Assembly: GCF_009617585.1 (NCBI RefSeq) | Contig: NZ_WIXI01000047.1 | Location: 1 to 64,000, forward strand | Length of the DNA: 64,000 nucleotides | From: Endobacterium cereale | GTDB taxonomy: Bacteria; Pseudomonadota; Alphaproteobacteria; Rhizobiales; Rhizobiaceae | Direction: 5' to 3' | In this document: positions 36,077 through 44,041 of the stretch, piece after piece | Layout of the letters: every line of letters starts with the position of its first letter | How positions within the stretch are numbered: the first letter of the stretch is position 1 | The notes under the pieces: model-generated | Database searches by the model: none | Told to the model about the DNA's origin: nothing | Seen by the model: the letters and a program-made list of their open reading frames with translations, nothing else | Position numbers and translations under genes: made by a program

Positions 36077-37024
36077 TTAACGGAACAGCGAGATGATGTT
36101 CTGCGAGTCGGAGTTGGCGATCGACAGAGCCTGGATACCGAGCTGCTGCTGTGTCTGCAGAGCCTTGAGGCGGGTCGATTCTTCGTTCATGTCGGCGTCC
36201 ACGAGACGGCCAACGCCCTTTTCGATCGAGTCGCTGAGATCAGCAACGAAGTCCTTCTGCAGCGTCACGCGGCTGTTCAGGGCGCCGAGATCCGAAGCTG
36301 CGTCCGTCATCTTCTGAAGCACGAAGTCAACGCCGCTGATGGCAGCAGAAACTTCATCGGTCGTGGCCATGCCCGAAATATCCAGGGTGAGAACCGAATA
36401 GTCCAGCGCGGTCGGCGTTGCAGTGCCGTCGTCAGCGATAGCGTTGTAGCCCATCTTTGCAGACAGCCAGGATACGTCGTTGGTTGCGGCATCAGCAGCG
36501 TCGATCTGCTGATCGGTATAATCGCCAGCGGTCTTGCTGATCAGCGAGCTCTTCTGGGTGTTGAATTCCAGCGTCGTCAGGCTGACGTTGCCGTCAGCGT
36601 CACGGTTGAACGAACCGACGATTTCCTTCGTGCCAACGGCATTGTTTTCGTCGTGGTAAGTCCAGTTTTCGCCCGAGAACGAAGCCGACTTTGCAACGGA
36701 AACCAGCTGGTTCTGAAGCTCGGTGATTTCCTTCTGGATCTTCGACTTGTCAACGCCCGGCTCGGAAGCGGCAACCAGCTTGGCCTTGATTTCGTCGACG
36801 ACCGAGATCGAGGATTCCAGAGCGGTGGATGCAACGTCGGTCTTGGCAGCGCCGAGGCCGAGTGCGTCTTCAACAGCGCCCAGCGACTTGTTGTCGGAAC
36901 GCATGGTGGTTTCAACCTTGTAGCCCGAGGAAATGCGACCCTGGGTCGTTTCCATGTCGGCGCTGATCGAACGCAGGGTGGAGAGTGCCGACATTGCGGA
37001 AGAATTGGTGATGATAGACGTCAT
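36077..37024 (-). CDS. flaA: Flagellin lacking a conserved N-terminal segment
   Basis: This 315-residue flagellin is a near-duplicate of its neighbour at 34821-35735. After SSGYKVET it continues directly with TMRSDNKSLG, so the 12 residues ASDNAAYWSIAT, present in both other flagellins and normally invariant, are missing. The gap is 36 bp in frame at about 36904-36912. The C-terminal helix is intact. The protein may polymerise poorly or be a minor or regulatory flagellin. The letter assignment is by gene order. Confidence 0.88.
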   Translation of the reverse strand: MTSIITNSSAMSALSTLRSISADMETTQGRISSGYKVETTMRSDNKSLGAVEDALGLGAAKTDVASTALESSISVVDEIKAKLVAASEPGVDKSKIQKEITELQNQLVSVAKSASFSGENWTYHDENNAVGTKEIVGSFNRDADGNVSLTTLEFNTQKSSLISKTAGDYTDQQIDAADAATNDVSWLSAKMGYNAIADDGTATPTALDYSVLTLDISGMATTDEVSAAISGVDFVLQKMTDAASDLGALNSRVTLQKDFVADLSDSIEKGVGRLVDADMNEESTRLKALQTQQQLGIQALSIANSDSQNIISLFR

Positions 37025-37063
37025 AAGGGTGTCCCTCGTTTACAAATGACAAGATAGGGACAT

Positions 37064-37217
37064 GCCGGGTTTACCGGCCACCACAATTCGGCTTCATGCC
37101 TCAGTTCTTTGTTATCGTTAGAACCGTTCGTCGTGTGAGGCCAATATGGACGAACGGGGTTGCAGAGTCCTTAATGCGGAAACGAATTTTCGCAAGAACC
37201 TCAAACACATAGTTAAT
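37064..37217 (-). promoter_or_regulatory. flaA promoter and leader elements
   Basis: Towards the gene: TTAACTATGTGTTT (the complement of 37203-37217), then the inverted repeat 37124-37157, GGCATGA (37094-37100), and a leader hairpin GCCGG-N5-CCGGC (37064-37078) ending 40 nt before the ATG. The spacing between the TTAAC element and GGCATGA is about 60 bp longer than at the other flagellins. The gap 37025-37270 holds no gene. Confidence 0.55.
37124..37157. other. 9-bp inverted repeat between fliP and flaA
   Basis: CCGTTCGTC (37124-37132) and GACGAACGG (37149-37157) are perfect inverted copies with a 16-nt spacer, about 100 bp before flaA. It could be a regulator site or a fliP transcript end; there is no T-run. 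Confidence 0.45.
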
Positions 37218-37270
37218 GGATGGTAACTATCCGCTGTGCGCTTGCCAAAACGGCACAAGCGCGCTGTCGT

Positions 37271-38008
37271 TCAATTGAACGATCTGACCAGACTTCCGAC
37301 AAGCAGATTCCAGCCGTCGATCAGCACGAAGAACAGAATCTTGAACGGCAGGGAGATCGAGGTCGGCGGCAGCATCATCATACCCATGGACATGGTGATG
37401 GCGGCGACGATCATGTCGATGACCAGAAACGGCAGGATGATCAGGAAGCCGATTTCGAAACCGCGACGGATTTCCGACAGCATGAAGGCCGGAACCAGCA
37501 CACGGTAATCGATCAGTTCCGGCGTTCCCACCGACTGGCCACGCTCGCGGGCGATATCGACGAACAGGGACAGATCCTTGTCTCGCGTATTGGCACTCAT
37601 GAACACGCGGAACGGTTCGGCAATGCGCGGCAATGCTTCCGCTTCGGTGATCTGGTTCGACAGCATCGGCTGCACGCCCTCGTTCCAGGCGCGGTCGAAG
37701 GTAGGCGACATGACGTAGAAGGTCATGAACATCGCCATCGACACCAGAACCATGTTCGGCGGCGATGTGCCCATGCCCATGCCGGAGCGCAGGATGGAGA
37801 AAGCGATCACGAAGCGCGGAAAGCTCGTCACCATGATCATGATGCCGGGAGCGACCGAAAGGACGGTCAGAAGGCCAAACGTGCGGATAATCCACGAGGC
37901 GGCAGAACCGTCCGTCGGCAGATTGAGAAGATCTGCCGGCGACTGCTGTGCGTGGGCCAGGCCCGGTGCCGCGACGATGACGGCGAGCAGTACGAGAAGT
38001 CGAATCAT
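37271..38008 (-). CDS. fliP: Flagellar export apparatus protein FliP
   Basis: This 245-residue inner-membrane protein has a cleavable signal sequence (MIRLLVLLAVIVAAPGLAHA) and four helices. Family signatures VTSFPRFVIAFSILRSGMGM and PAFMLSEIRRGFEIGFLIIL are clear. It is the core of the export pore. It overlaps fliL by 4 bp and is the last gene of the flgF-to-fliP operon. Confidence 0.96.
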   Translation of the reverse strand: MIRLLVLLAVIVAAPGLAHAQQSPADLLNLPTDGSAASWIIRTFGLLTVLSVAPGIMIMVTSFPRFVIAFSILRSGMGMGTSPPNMVLVSMAMFMTFYVMSPTFDRAWNEGVQPMLSNQITEAEALPRIAEPFRVFMSANTRDKDLSLFVDIARERGQSVGTPELIDYRVLVPAFMLSEIRRGFEIGFLIILPFLVIDMIVAAITMSMGMMMLPPTSISLPFKILFFVLIDGWNLLVGSLVRSFN

Positions 38009-38535
38009 TCAATCACGAAGGTTCTGAACATCACCTTCGATACGCGGCCTTTTGCGCGCAGGTCAACTCGTTCCTGAAGGTCATCCCGAAGATATTGGAA
38101 GCCGCGTGGCCCTTCGATCTGCTGCAGCGAAACGGTGCGCAGATAGGACATGATATCCTGATGGATTTCCTGGGAAAGCGGCACATCCGTCGGACCGCGG
38201 AACATCAGCGCCACTTCCAGCCGCACCCAGTTATCGGACGGATAAGCCAGATTGGTGGTGATCGGGTCGAGCAGGACGATGCCGTTGGCCTCGGTGGAAA
38301 TCGGCTGGATGCCGGCTTCCTTGCCATCCTTGCCCGCTTCGCCATGACCACCGGCCGCAGCATGTGCAGCCTCCGCCACCGGCGCTGCCGGCGGTGGTGG
38401 TGCGATCATGCCGCCGAGAACCCAGCCGCCACCGGCGCCGACGAGCGTGACAATCGCCACGCCGACAATTGTCATCACCATGCCGCCCTTTTTCTTGGCC
38501 TGGCCGTCTTCCGGTGTCGTTTCGTCTATCGCCAT
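38005..38535 (-). CDS. fliL: Flagellar basal-body protein FliL
   Basis: This 176-residue protein has one membrane helix (about 20-45, GGMVMTIVGVAIVTLVGAGG) followed by an Ala/Pro/His linker and a periplasmic FliL domain (NLAYPSDNWVRLEVALMFRG). It supports the stator near the MS ring. It is encoded directly upstream of fliP with a 4-bp overlap. Confidence 0.93.
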   Translation of the reverse strand: MAIDETTPEDGQAKKKGGMVMTIVGVAIVTLVGAGGGWVLGGMIAPPPPAAPVAEAAHAAAGGHGEAGKDGKEAGIQPISTEANGIVLLDPITTNLAYPSDNWVRLEVALMFRGPTDVPLSQEIHQDIMSYLRTVSLQQIEGPRGFQYLRDDLQERVDLRAKGRVSKVMFRTFVIE

Positions 38536-38564
38536 GGTCTTATACCCGATCCCTGCTCTGCCGC

Positions 38565-39284
38565 TTAGAAGGGCGAATACATATCGACGACCTGCTGGCC
38601 GATCGGCGGCTGCTGCACTTCCGTCATGCGGCCACGGCCACCGTAGGAGATGCGGGCTTCGGCGATCTTGTCGTAGGAGATCTGGTTTTCGGAATCGACA
38701 TCCTTCGGTCGCGCGATACCGGCAACGTTCAAGATACGGATCTCGTGGTTGACGCGCACTTCCTGCGAACCGCTGATCAGAAGGTTGCCGTTTTCAAGAA
38801 CGCCGGTCACGACAGCGGCCACCATCAGGTTCAGCTTTTCGGCGCGCTTGATCGTGCCCTTGCCGTTGCTTTCGCTCGACGAATCCGTGCCCATGTCACC
38901 GGAGGTGCCGGCATCGGTGCTGAAGCCGAGGAAGTTCTTGACGCCCGCCTGCCAGCCGAGGCTGGTGGAATTGGTGCGGCTGCGGTCGGTTTCGTTATCG
39001 AAATCGGCCTTGTCGTTGATCTTGATCTCGACCGTCAGGATGTCGCCGATATTGAGCGCACGGGCATCCTTGAACAGGGCTGCCTGGTTGTCGCTCCACA
39101 GCGAATAACCGCTGGCCATCTGGCGCGGCTGCTTCGGGTAGGACGACATCTGCGGGGCCTGCGCATATTGCAGGCCGCTGCCGATCGGGCTCATCGCCGG
39201 GGCGTTGCCGATTTCCTTCAGCGTCTGGTTCTGGCAGCCTGCCAGAAACATCACGGCCACGAGGGCAGAAGCACGCTTCATCAT
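38565..39284 (-). CDS. flgH: Flagellar L-ring lipoprotein FlgH
   Basis: This 239-residue outer-membrane protein has a lipoprotein signal with lipobox LAGC (MKRASALVAVMFLAGCQNQ). Typical FlgH sequence follows: SLWSDNQAALFKDARALNIG and GDILTVEIKINDKADFDNET. It forms the L ring. Its ATG overlaps the motE stop by 4 bp. Confidence 0.96.
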   Translation of the reverse strand: MMKRASALVAVMFLAGCQNQTLKEIGNAPAMSPIGSGLQYAQAPQMSSYPKQPRQMASGYSLWSDNQAALFKDARALNIGDILTVEIKINDKADFDNETDRSRTNSTSLGWQAGVKNFLGFSTDAGTSGDMGTDSSSESNGKGTIKRAEKLNLMVAAVVTGVLENGNLLISGSQEVRVNHEIRILNVAGIARPKDVDSENQISYDKIAEARISYGGRGRMTEVQQPPIGQQVVDMYSPF

Positions 39285-39823
39285 GTACGGTCCTTAGAAG
39301 TATTGGGGTCTGACGCGCTGGCGATGATCGTCGAGATCATGCCCGCCTTTTGCGGGTCCATCTCGGCAAGGATCAGGCCCGACTGGCGCGGGGGCAGTTT
39401 CATGATGATCGCAGCTGCGATCTCTATCTTCATTTCGGCAAGCTGCGGTGCTGCCGCATCGGCCTTCATCGTCTTGAAGATATCGACGAGACCGATCTCG
39501 GCGCTCTTCAGGAAATCGTTGCGGCGCTTCAGCCAATCCTCGTATTCCGTCTTGCGGGTTTCGAGCGTGGCGATACGGGCATCGACATCCGCTTGCAGCT
39601 TTTCCAGTTCCTGCTTCTGCAGCAGGTAACGCTGGTCACGTGCCGGATCGGCGATATTGGTGCAGAACCGCTGGATATCATCGGCCGTGGTCGGTGTGCC
39701 CGCTTCTGCGGCCTGCTGCGCATTGACCTGAGGCACGGCAGCGAGAACCATGCCGGCGACCAGAAGCTTGCGAACCATGGATGCGGAAATCGTGATCGTG
39801 AACATCGCTTGTTTCTCCGTCAT
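39281..39823 (-). CDS. motE: MotC-specific periplasmic chaperone MotE
   Basis: This 180-residue protein has an N-terminal signal sequence (VRKLLVAGMVLAAVPQVNAQ), a coiled-coil centre (KQELEKLQADVDARIATLET) and a C-terminal MgtE-N-like helical domain (IIMKLPPRQSGLILAEMDPQ). It matches MotE, described in Sinorhizobium as the chaperone of MotC. The first ATG overlaps flgI by 4 bp; an internal ATG at 39805 is also possible. It lies between flgI and flgH. Confidence 0.88.
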   Translation of the reverse strand: MTEKQAMFTITISASMVRKLLVAGMVLAAVPQVNAQQAAEAGTPTTADDIQRFCTNIADPARDQRYLLQKQELEKLQADVDARIATLETRKTEYEDWLKRRNDFLKSAEIGLVDIFKTMKADAAAPQLAEMKIEIAAAIIMKLPPRQSGLILAEMDPQKAGMISTIIASASDPNTSKDRT

Positions 39824-40938
39824 TGCAGCACGAGTTCGGCCTGAAGGGCACCGGCAGACTTGATGCCCTGCAGGATGGCGATAATGCCGTCCGGCTTGAC
39901 GCCGATGCTGTTGAGACCGGCCACCAGCGTGCGCAGGTCAGGTCCGTTGAGGATGGCGACCTGGCCGCCGTCCTTCATCGCCATGATATCTGTCTGGTCC
40001 TGCACCGCCGTTTCGCCGCGCGAGAACGGTTCCGGCTGTACGATCTGCGGCGTTTCGGTAACCTGTACGGTCAGTGTTCCGTAGCTGACGGCAACGCGCG
40101 AGACCTTGACATCCGCGCCGATGACGATCGTGCCGGTGCGCTCGTTGATGACGACCTTGGCCGGTGTATCTGTCTGGACGATCAGGTTCTCGATTTCCGC
40201 CATCAGGCGCGTCAGATCAGCCTGACGCGGCTTGGAGATGATGATTTCCTGGCTGTCGCGCGCTTCGGCGACCGGGCCGCCATAACGCTGCGAAGCGAAC
40301 ATATTGACGGCATCGGCCATGCGCTGCGCAGTCGAGAAATCCGGATTGCGCAATTGCAGGACCAGATTGACCCCATCCTTGAACTTGGACGGCAGTTCGC
40401 GCTCGATGATGGCACCGTTCGGCACGCGGCCGGATGTGGTGACGCCTTCGGTCAGCGTTGCGGCCGCACCCTGTGCCTGGAAACCGGAAACGACGACCGC
40501 GCCCTGTGCAACGGCATAGATCTGGCCGTCGGCACCGGATAGCGAGGTCATGACCAGCGTGCCGCCGCGCAATGACGTGGCATCGCCCAGCGAAGAGACA
40601 TTGACGTCGATACGGCTGCCGGGGCTGGCAAAGGGCGGCAGGTTGGCGGTGACCATGACGGCCGCGAGGTTCTTGGCACTCGACTGCCCACCTTGCGTCG
40701 AAATGCCAAGGTTCTGCAGCATGGCGCGCATCGACTGTTCGGTAAACGGCGAGGAGCGCAGACTGTCGCCCGAGCCTTGCAGACCTACGACCAGACCATA
40801 ACCGATCAGCTGGTTTTCACGACCGGCCTGCAGCGACGCGATATCCTTGATACGCGCGGCGTCGGCGAAGGCCGGCTGTACCGGGCCGAAAAGCGTCGCG
40901 ATCGCGAGAGAAAGGGCAATAAAACGTTTCATGATCAT
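39820..40938 (-). CDS. flgI: Flagellar P-ring protein FlgI
   Basis: This 372-residue secreted protein has a signal peptide (MKRFIALSLAIATLFGPVQP) and the FlgI start RIKDIASLQAGRENQLIGYG. It forms the periplasmic P ring with help from FlgA. ATG 40938 overlaps the flgA stop (ATGA); ATG 40932 is an alternative start. Confidence 0.96.
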   Translation of the reverse strand: MIMKRFIALSLAIATLFGPVQPAFADAARIKDIASLQAGRENQLIGYGLVVGLQGSGDSLRSSPFTEQSMRAMLQNLGISTQGGQSSAKNLAAVMVTANLPPFASPGSRIDVNVSSLGDATSLRGGTLVMTSLSGADGQIYAVAQGAVVVSGFQAQGAAATLTEGVTTSGRVPNGAIIERELPSKFKDGVNLVLQLRNPDFSTAQRMADAVNMFASQRYGGPVAEARDSQEIIISKPRQADLTRLMAEIENLIVQTDTPAKVVINERTGTIVIGADVKVSRVAVSYGTLTVQVTETPQIVQPEPFSRGETAVQDQTDIMAMKDGGQVAILNGPDLRTLVAGLNSIGVKPDGIIAILQGIKSAGALQAELVLQ

Positions 40939-41429
40939 TTCGCCATCACCTGAACGGTGCCGTCAGCCATGACCGTGCCACTGACGGACAGGCCGGAATC
41001 GATATTTCGGACACGGATGACATCGCCGACCGAACCATTCTGCAATGGCGAACCGGAGGCCGAAATTGTCATGTTGCCGATGCCGAAGGTGAGGCGGACG
41101 CTGGTGCCGCGCTTGACCAGATAGGGAATCCGCAGCGACGACACGAGAATGGTGCGGCCGGGCAGAAGCGTGCGGTTGGTGATCATCCCCGTCACCTCCT
41201 CGACCGTCTGTGCGTAGTCGCCGGCGAGATTGGGATTGGTGACTTCGACCGTGTTGAGCGAGCCGGGAGAGATTTCCTCTCCCGGATAGATGATCCGCGT
41301 CGGCACGACGGCCATGCCCATGTCGGCTGCGACCGGCGTGGCCAGGCCCGCGGCGAGAAGCGACAGAAGGGTAAGGACGGTCTTTCGACCGATCCTTGCT
41401 GCATTTTCGTGTGTCCGGCGAAACATCAT
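40935..41429 (-). CDS. flgA: P-ring chaperone FlgA
   Basis: This 164-residue periplasmic protein has a signal sequence (VLTLLSLLAAGLATPVAADM) and a SAF-like domain (VPTRIIYPGEEISPGSLNTV). It ends in the FlgA-typical IRVRNIDSGLSVSGTVMADG. It assists FlgI assembly and is encoded directly before flgI. The N-terminus before the hydrophobic stretch is long and basic. Confidence 0.92.
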   Translation of the reverse strand: MMFRRTHENAARIGRKTVLTLLSLLAAGLATPVAADMGMAVVPTRIIYPGEEISPGSLNTVEVTNPNLAGDYAQTVEEVTGMITNRTLLPGRTILVSSLRIPYLVKRGTSVRLTFGIGNMTISASGSPLQNGSVGDVIRVRNIDSGLSVSGTVMADGTVQVMAK

Positions 41430-41449
41430 GTCTGCCCTGCCTTTTGGGT

Positions 41450-42238
41450 TTACTTGAGGTTCTGGCTCACGATCTTCGACATTTCGTCGGCGGTCGTGAT
41501 GACCTTGGAGTTCATCTCGTAGGCGCGCTGCGCCGAGATCATGTCAGTGATTTCCTTGACGGCATCGACGTTGGAGGCTTCGAGATAACCCTGACGCAGA
41601 TAACCGTAACCTGGGTCTTCCGGAGCCGCGATGACCGCTTCGCCCGATGCCGGCGTTTCGGCATAAAGGTTGTCACCGAGTGGCTTCAGGCCGGCTTCGT
41701 TGGCAAAATTCGCCATCGTCAGCTGGCCGACCTCGGTATATTCGGTGTCATTGCCGATACGCACGCTGACCTGGCCGGTACGGCTGATGACTGTTTCCGT
41801 GACATCGGCCGGAAAGGTGATGTTCGGGATGACCTGATAACCTTCGATCGTGACCAGCTGGCCATCGCCATTCTGGTTGAAGGCGCCGGCGCGGGTATAC
41901 ATCGTGCCGCCATCGGGCGACTGGACCTGGAAATAACCGCGACCGACGATGGCCAGATCGAGGTTGTTTTCGGTATGGGTCAGCTGGCCCTGTTCGTGAA
42001 TGTAGCGAACGGCAGCCGTCTGCACGCCGAGACCGATATTGGCGCCTTCCGGCACGATGGCCTGATTGGCACGGTTCGGCACGCCCTGGGCGCGTTCGGT
42101 TTGATAGAGAAGATCGGCAAACTCCGCACGGCCGCGCTTGAAGCCGGTCGTGTTGATGTTGGCGATGTTGTGGGCGATGACCTCAAGATTGGTCTGCTGG
42201 GCATCCATGCCCGTCGCTGCAACGGAAAGTGCTCTCAT
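41450..42238 (-). CDS. flgG: Distal rod protein FlgG
   Basis: This 262-residue axial protein starts [20 protein letters not shown] and has the family N-motif [20 protein letters not shown]. It ends with [20 protein letters not shown]. Length is standard. It builds the distal rod between the fliE and flgA genes. Confidence 0.96.
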   Translation of the reverse strand: MRALSVAATGMDAQQTNLEVIAHNIANINTTGFKRGRAEFADLLYQTERAQGVPNRANQAIVPEGANIGLGVQTAAVRYIHEQGQLTHTENNLDLAIVGRGYFQVQSPDGGTMYTRAGAFNQNGDGQLVTIEGYQVIPNITFPADVTETVISRTGQVSVRIGNDTEYTEVGQLTMANFANEAGLKPLGDNLYAETPASGEAVIAAPEDPGYGYLRQGYLEASNVDAVKEITDMISAQRAYEMNSKVITTADEMSKIVSQNLK

Positions 42239-42260
42239 GGGTAAGGTTCCTTATCCGCTA

Positions 42261-42599
42261 CTAGATCTGCATCTTCGAGATATCGAGATAGGCCGAGACC
42301 AGCTTGTCGCGCAGCGCGATCGAGGTCTGCAGCGACTGGTTGGCTTCCATGACGGCATCGACGACTTCACGCGTATTGGCCTTGCCCTGGATGGCGTCGA
42401 TCGACTTGCTTTCGGCGGCCTTCAGCGAGTCCATGGTCGAGGATGCGACGCTGCCCAGCACGCTGGCGAAGCTGACACCGGCGTTTTCGACCGGCTTCTG
42501 TAGCTGACCGAGCAACGATGTGGTGTTCTCGTCCGATGAAATGGAGCCGATGCCGCGAGACAGCGAAAGCGAGCTTACGTTCTTGATTGCGTCGATCAT
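42261..42599 (-). CDS. fliE: Rod-MS ring junction protein FliE
   Basis: This 112-residue protein has the FliE C-terminal core ([20 protein letters not shown] and YLDISKMQI). It connects the MS ring to the rod. It overlaps flgC by 4 bp. Confidence 0.93.
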   Translation of the reverse strand: MIDAIKNVSSLSLSRGIGSISSDENTTSLLGQLQKPVENAGVSFASVLGSVASSTMDSLKAAESKSIDAIQGKANTREVVDAVMEANQSLQTSIALRDKLVSAYLDISKMQI

Positions 42600-43015
42600 T
42601 GCGAGCTCTTCAGAAGTTCGATGGTGGAGGAAACGATGTCGCGCGTCTGCTTGATCATCTGGAGATTGGCGTCGTAGCTGCGGTTGGCTTCGCGCATGTC
42701 GGCCATTTCAATCAGCATGTTGACATTGGGCATCTTGACCATGCCCTTCGCGTCAGCCGCCGGATGGCTCGGATCGTATTCCTGGGCGAATTCGCCCCGA
42801 TCGACGCCAAGCTTCTTGACCCCGACCAGTTCCGCACCGGCAGCCTTGTCCATTTCGGCGCCGAAGGTGATGGTCTTGCGACGATAGGGATCGGCGCCGG
42901 GCGTGTCGCCCGTGGTGCGTGCGTTGGCGATGTTTTCCGATACGATACGAAGTCGGGTGGCCTGGGCCTCCATCCCCGACCCTGCGATCTTCGAAGCGGC
43001 TGCGAGCGGATCCAT
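42596..43015 (-). CDS. flgC: Proximal rod protein FlgC
   Basis: This 139-residue protein has the N-motif [20 protein letters not shown] and a C-terminal [20 protein letters not shown]. It is a proximal rod subunit, 4 bp downstream of flgB. Confidence 0.95.
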   Translation of the reverse strand: MDPLAAASKIAGSGMEAQATRLRIVSENIANARTTGDTPGADPYRRKTITFGAEMDKAAGAELVGVKKLGVDRGEFAQEYDPSHPAADAKGMVKMPNVNMLIEMADMREANRSYDANLQMIKQTRDIVSSTIELLKSSQ

Positions 43016-43019
43016 TTCC

Positions 43020-43406
43020 TTACCTCTTCACTGTCAAAAGCATCATGCTGTTGAACGACTTCACCAGATTGGCGGAAAGCTCATACTGGCGTTTGACTTC
43101 ACCGGCCTTCGACAGCTCCTTGGAGAGCGCGACGGTGTTGCCGGATTCCTGGATGCCGATCTCGTCGTTCAGAGCGGCTTCCTCGACCTTCACATTGTTG
43201 CTGAGAGTGCTGTCGCCGAAATGCGCTGCATTGGTGCGCGCCATCCGCATCGACGTGTTGTCGAGAACGGCGTCGAAGGATGCGACATCCTTGGCCTTGT
43301 ATTGCGGCGTGTTGGCGTTGGCGATGTTGTTGGCGACAACTTCCTGGCGCACAGACAACCACTCGGCCTGCTTAGATGCCAGCGCGAATAATTGAATGGG
43401 TTGCAT
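43020..43406 (-). CDS. flgB: Proximal rod protein FlgB
   Basis: This 128-residue rod protein has the axial motif [23 protein letters not shown] 43406 ([13 protein letters not shown]) has GGAGAAG upstream and gives the normal length; the frame is open further but without family similarity. It starts the flgB-flgC-fliE block. Confidence 0.94.
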   Translation of the reverse strand: MQPIQLFALASKQAEWLSVRQEVVANNIANANTPQYKAKDVASFDAVLDNTSMRMARTNAAHFGDSTLSNNVKVEEAALNDEIGIQESGNTVALSKELSKAGEVKRQYELSANLVKSFNSMMLLTVKR

Positions 43407-43459
43407 AGGCTTCTCTCCATTTTGTAAGCGAAGCCTATGTGAGTAATCTTGCGTCAGAC

Positions 43460-44038
43460 TTACGGACGCGACGTTCCTTCGTTGGAATAGATTTCTCCGG
43501 CAGTGGTGACGATCACCCACTTGCCGTCGCGCTGCTCCAGCGTGGCCAGACGGCTGTTGTCGGGCAGGATTGAACCGACCCTGACCATATACATGCCGGC
43601 GGCATCCTCGATCAGCGCGCGGCCGTTCGAGACATGCATCAGGCGGAAGCCGCCGCGACCCGGAAGTGGCTGTTCTTCAAGAAGATCCTGCGGCGGCCCC
43701 TGACGCACCGCCCCCACGGACGACGTTGTCGCCGTGGTAATATTGTCGATCATGTCGACCGGCGGCTTCGGCTGGTCGTCCTTGCTATTGTCGACCATGG
43801 CGAGCGGCGAAACGCTGAAGACATTGCGGGCATGGCCGGGCGGCAGATCACGGGTGTGATCCATCGGATTGACCTTGATGCCGAACTTGTCTTCGTTGAG
43901 GAACACATACCAAGGGAAAAAGGCCGAGGCGCCGGCCAGAACGATACCGACGGCCAGAACCATGTGGTCGGACAGTTTCGATTTCTGCTTCGGTGGCCGG
44001 ATCGGCTTTACCGGAACATCCTGGTCATCTTGGATCAC
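43460..44038 (-). CDS. Conserved membrane protein of the flagellar operon, function unknown
   Basis: This 192-residue protein has one membrane helix near residues 25-47 (MVLAVGIVLAGASAFFPWYV), a Pro-rich linker, and a compact beta-rich C-terminal domain (RGGFRLMHVSNGRALIEDAA; YMVRVGSILPDNSRLATLEQ). It lies between fliI and flgB with tight spacing (3 bp after fliI). The C-terminal part somewhat recalls PilP/GspC-type periplasmic domains. I know it only as a conserved hypothetical of rhizobial flagellar clusters. Confidence 0.6.
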   Translation of the reverse strand: MIQDDQDVPVKPIRPPKQKSKLSDHMVLAVGIVLAGASAFFPWYVFLNEDKFGIKVNPMDHTRDLPPGHARNVFSVSPLAMVDNSKDDQPKPPVDMIDNITTATTSSVGAVRQGPPQDLLEEQPLPGRGGFRLMHVSNGRALIEDAAGMYMVRVGSILPDNSRLATLEQRDGKWVIVTTAGEIYSNEGTSRP

Positions 44039-44041
44039 GGC

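Noticed and set aside
37227..38012. 261-codon minus-strand frame over fliP
   Set aside because: The other frame (37271-38008) encodes a complete FliP with its signature sequences.
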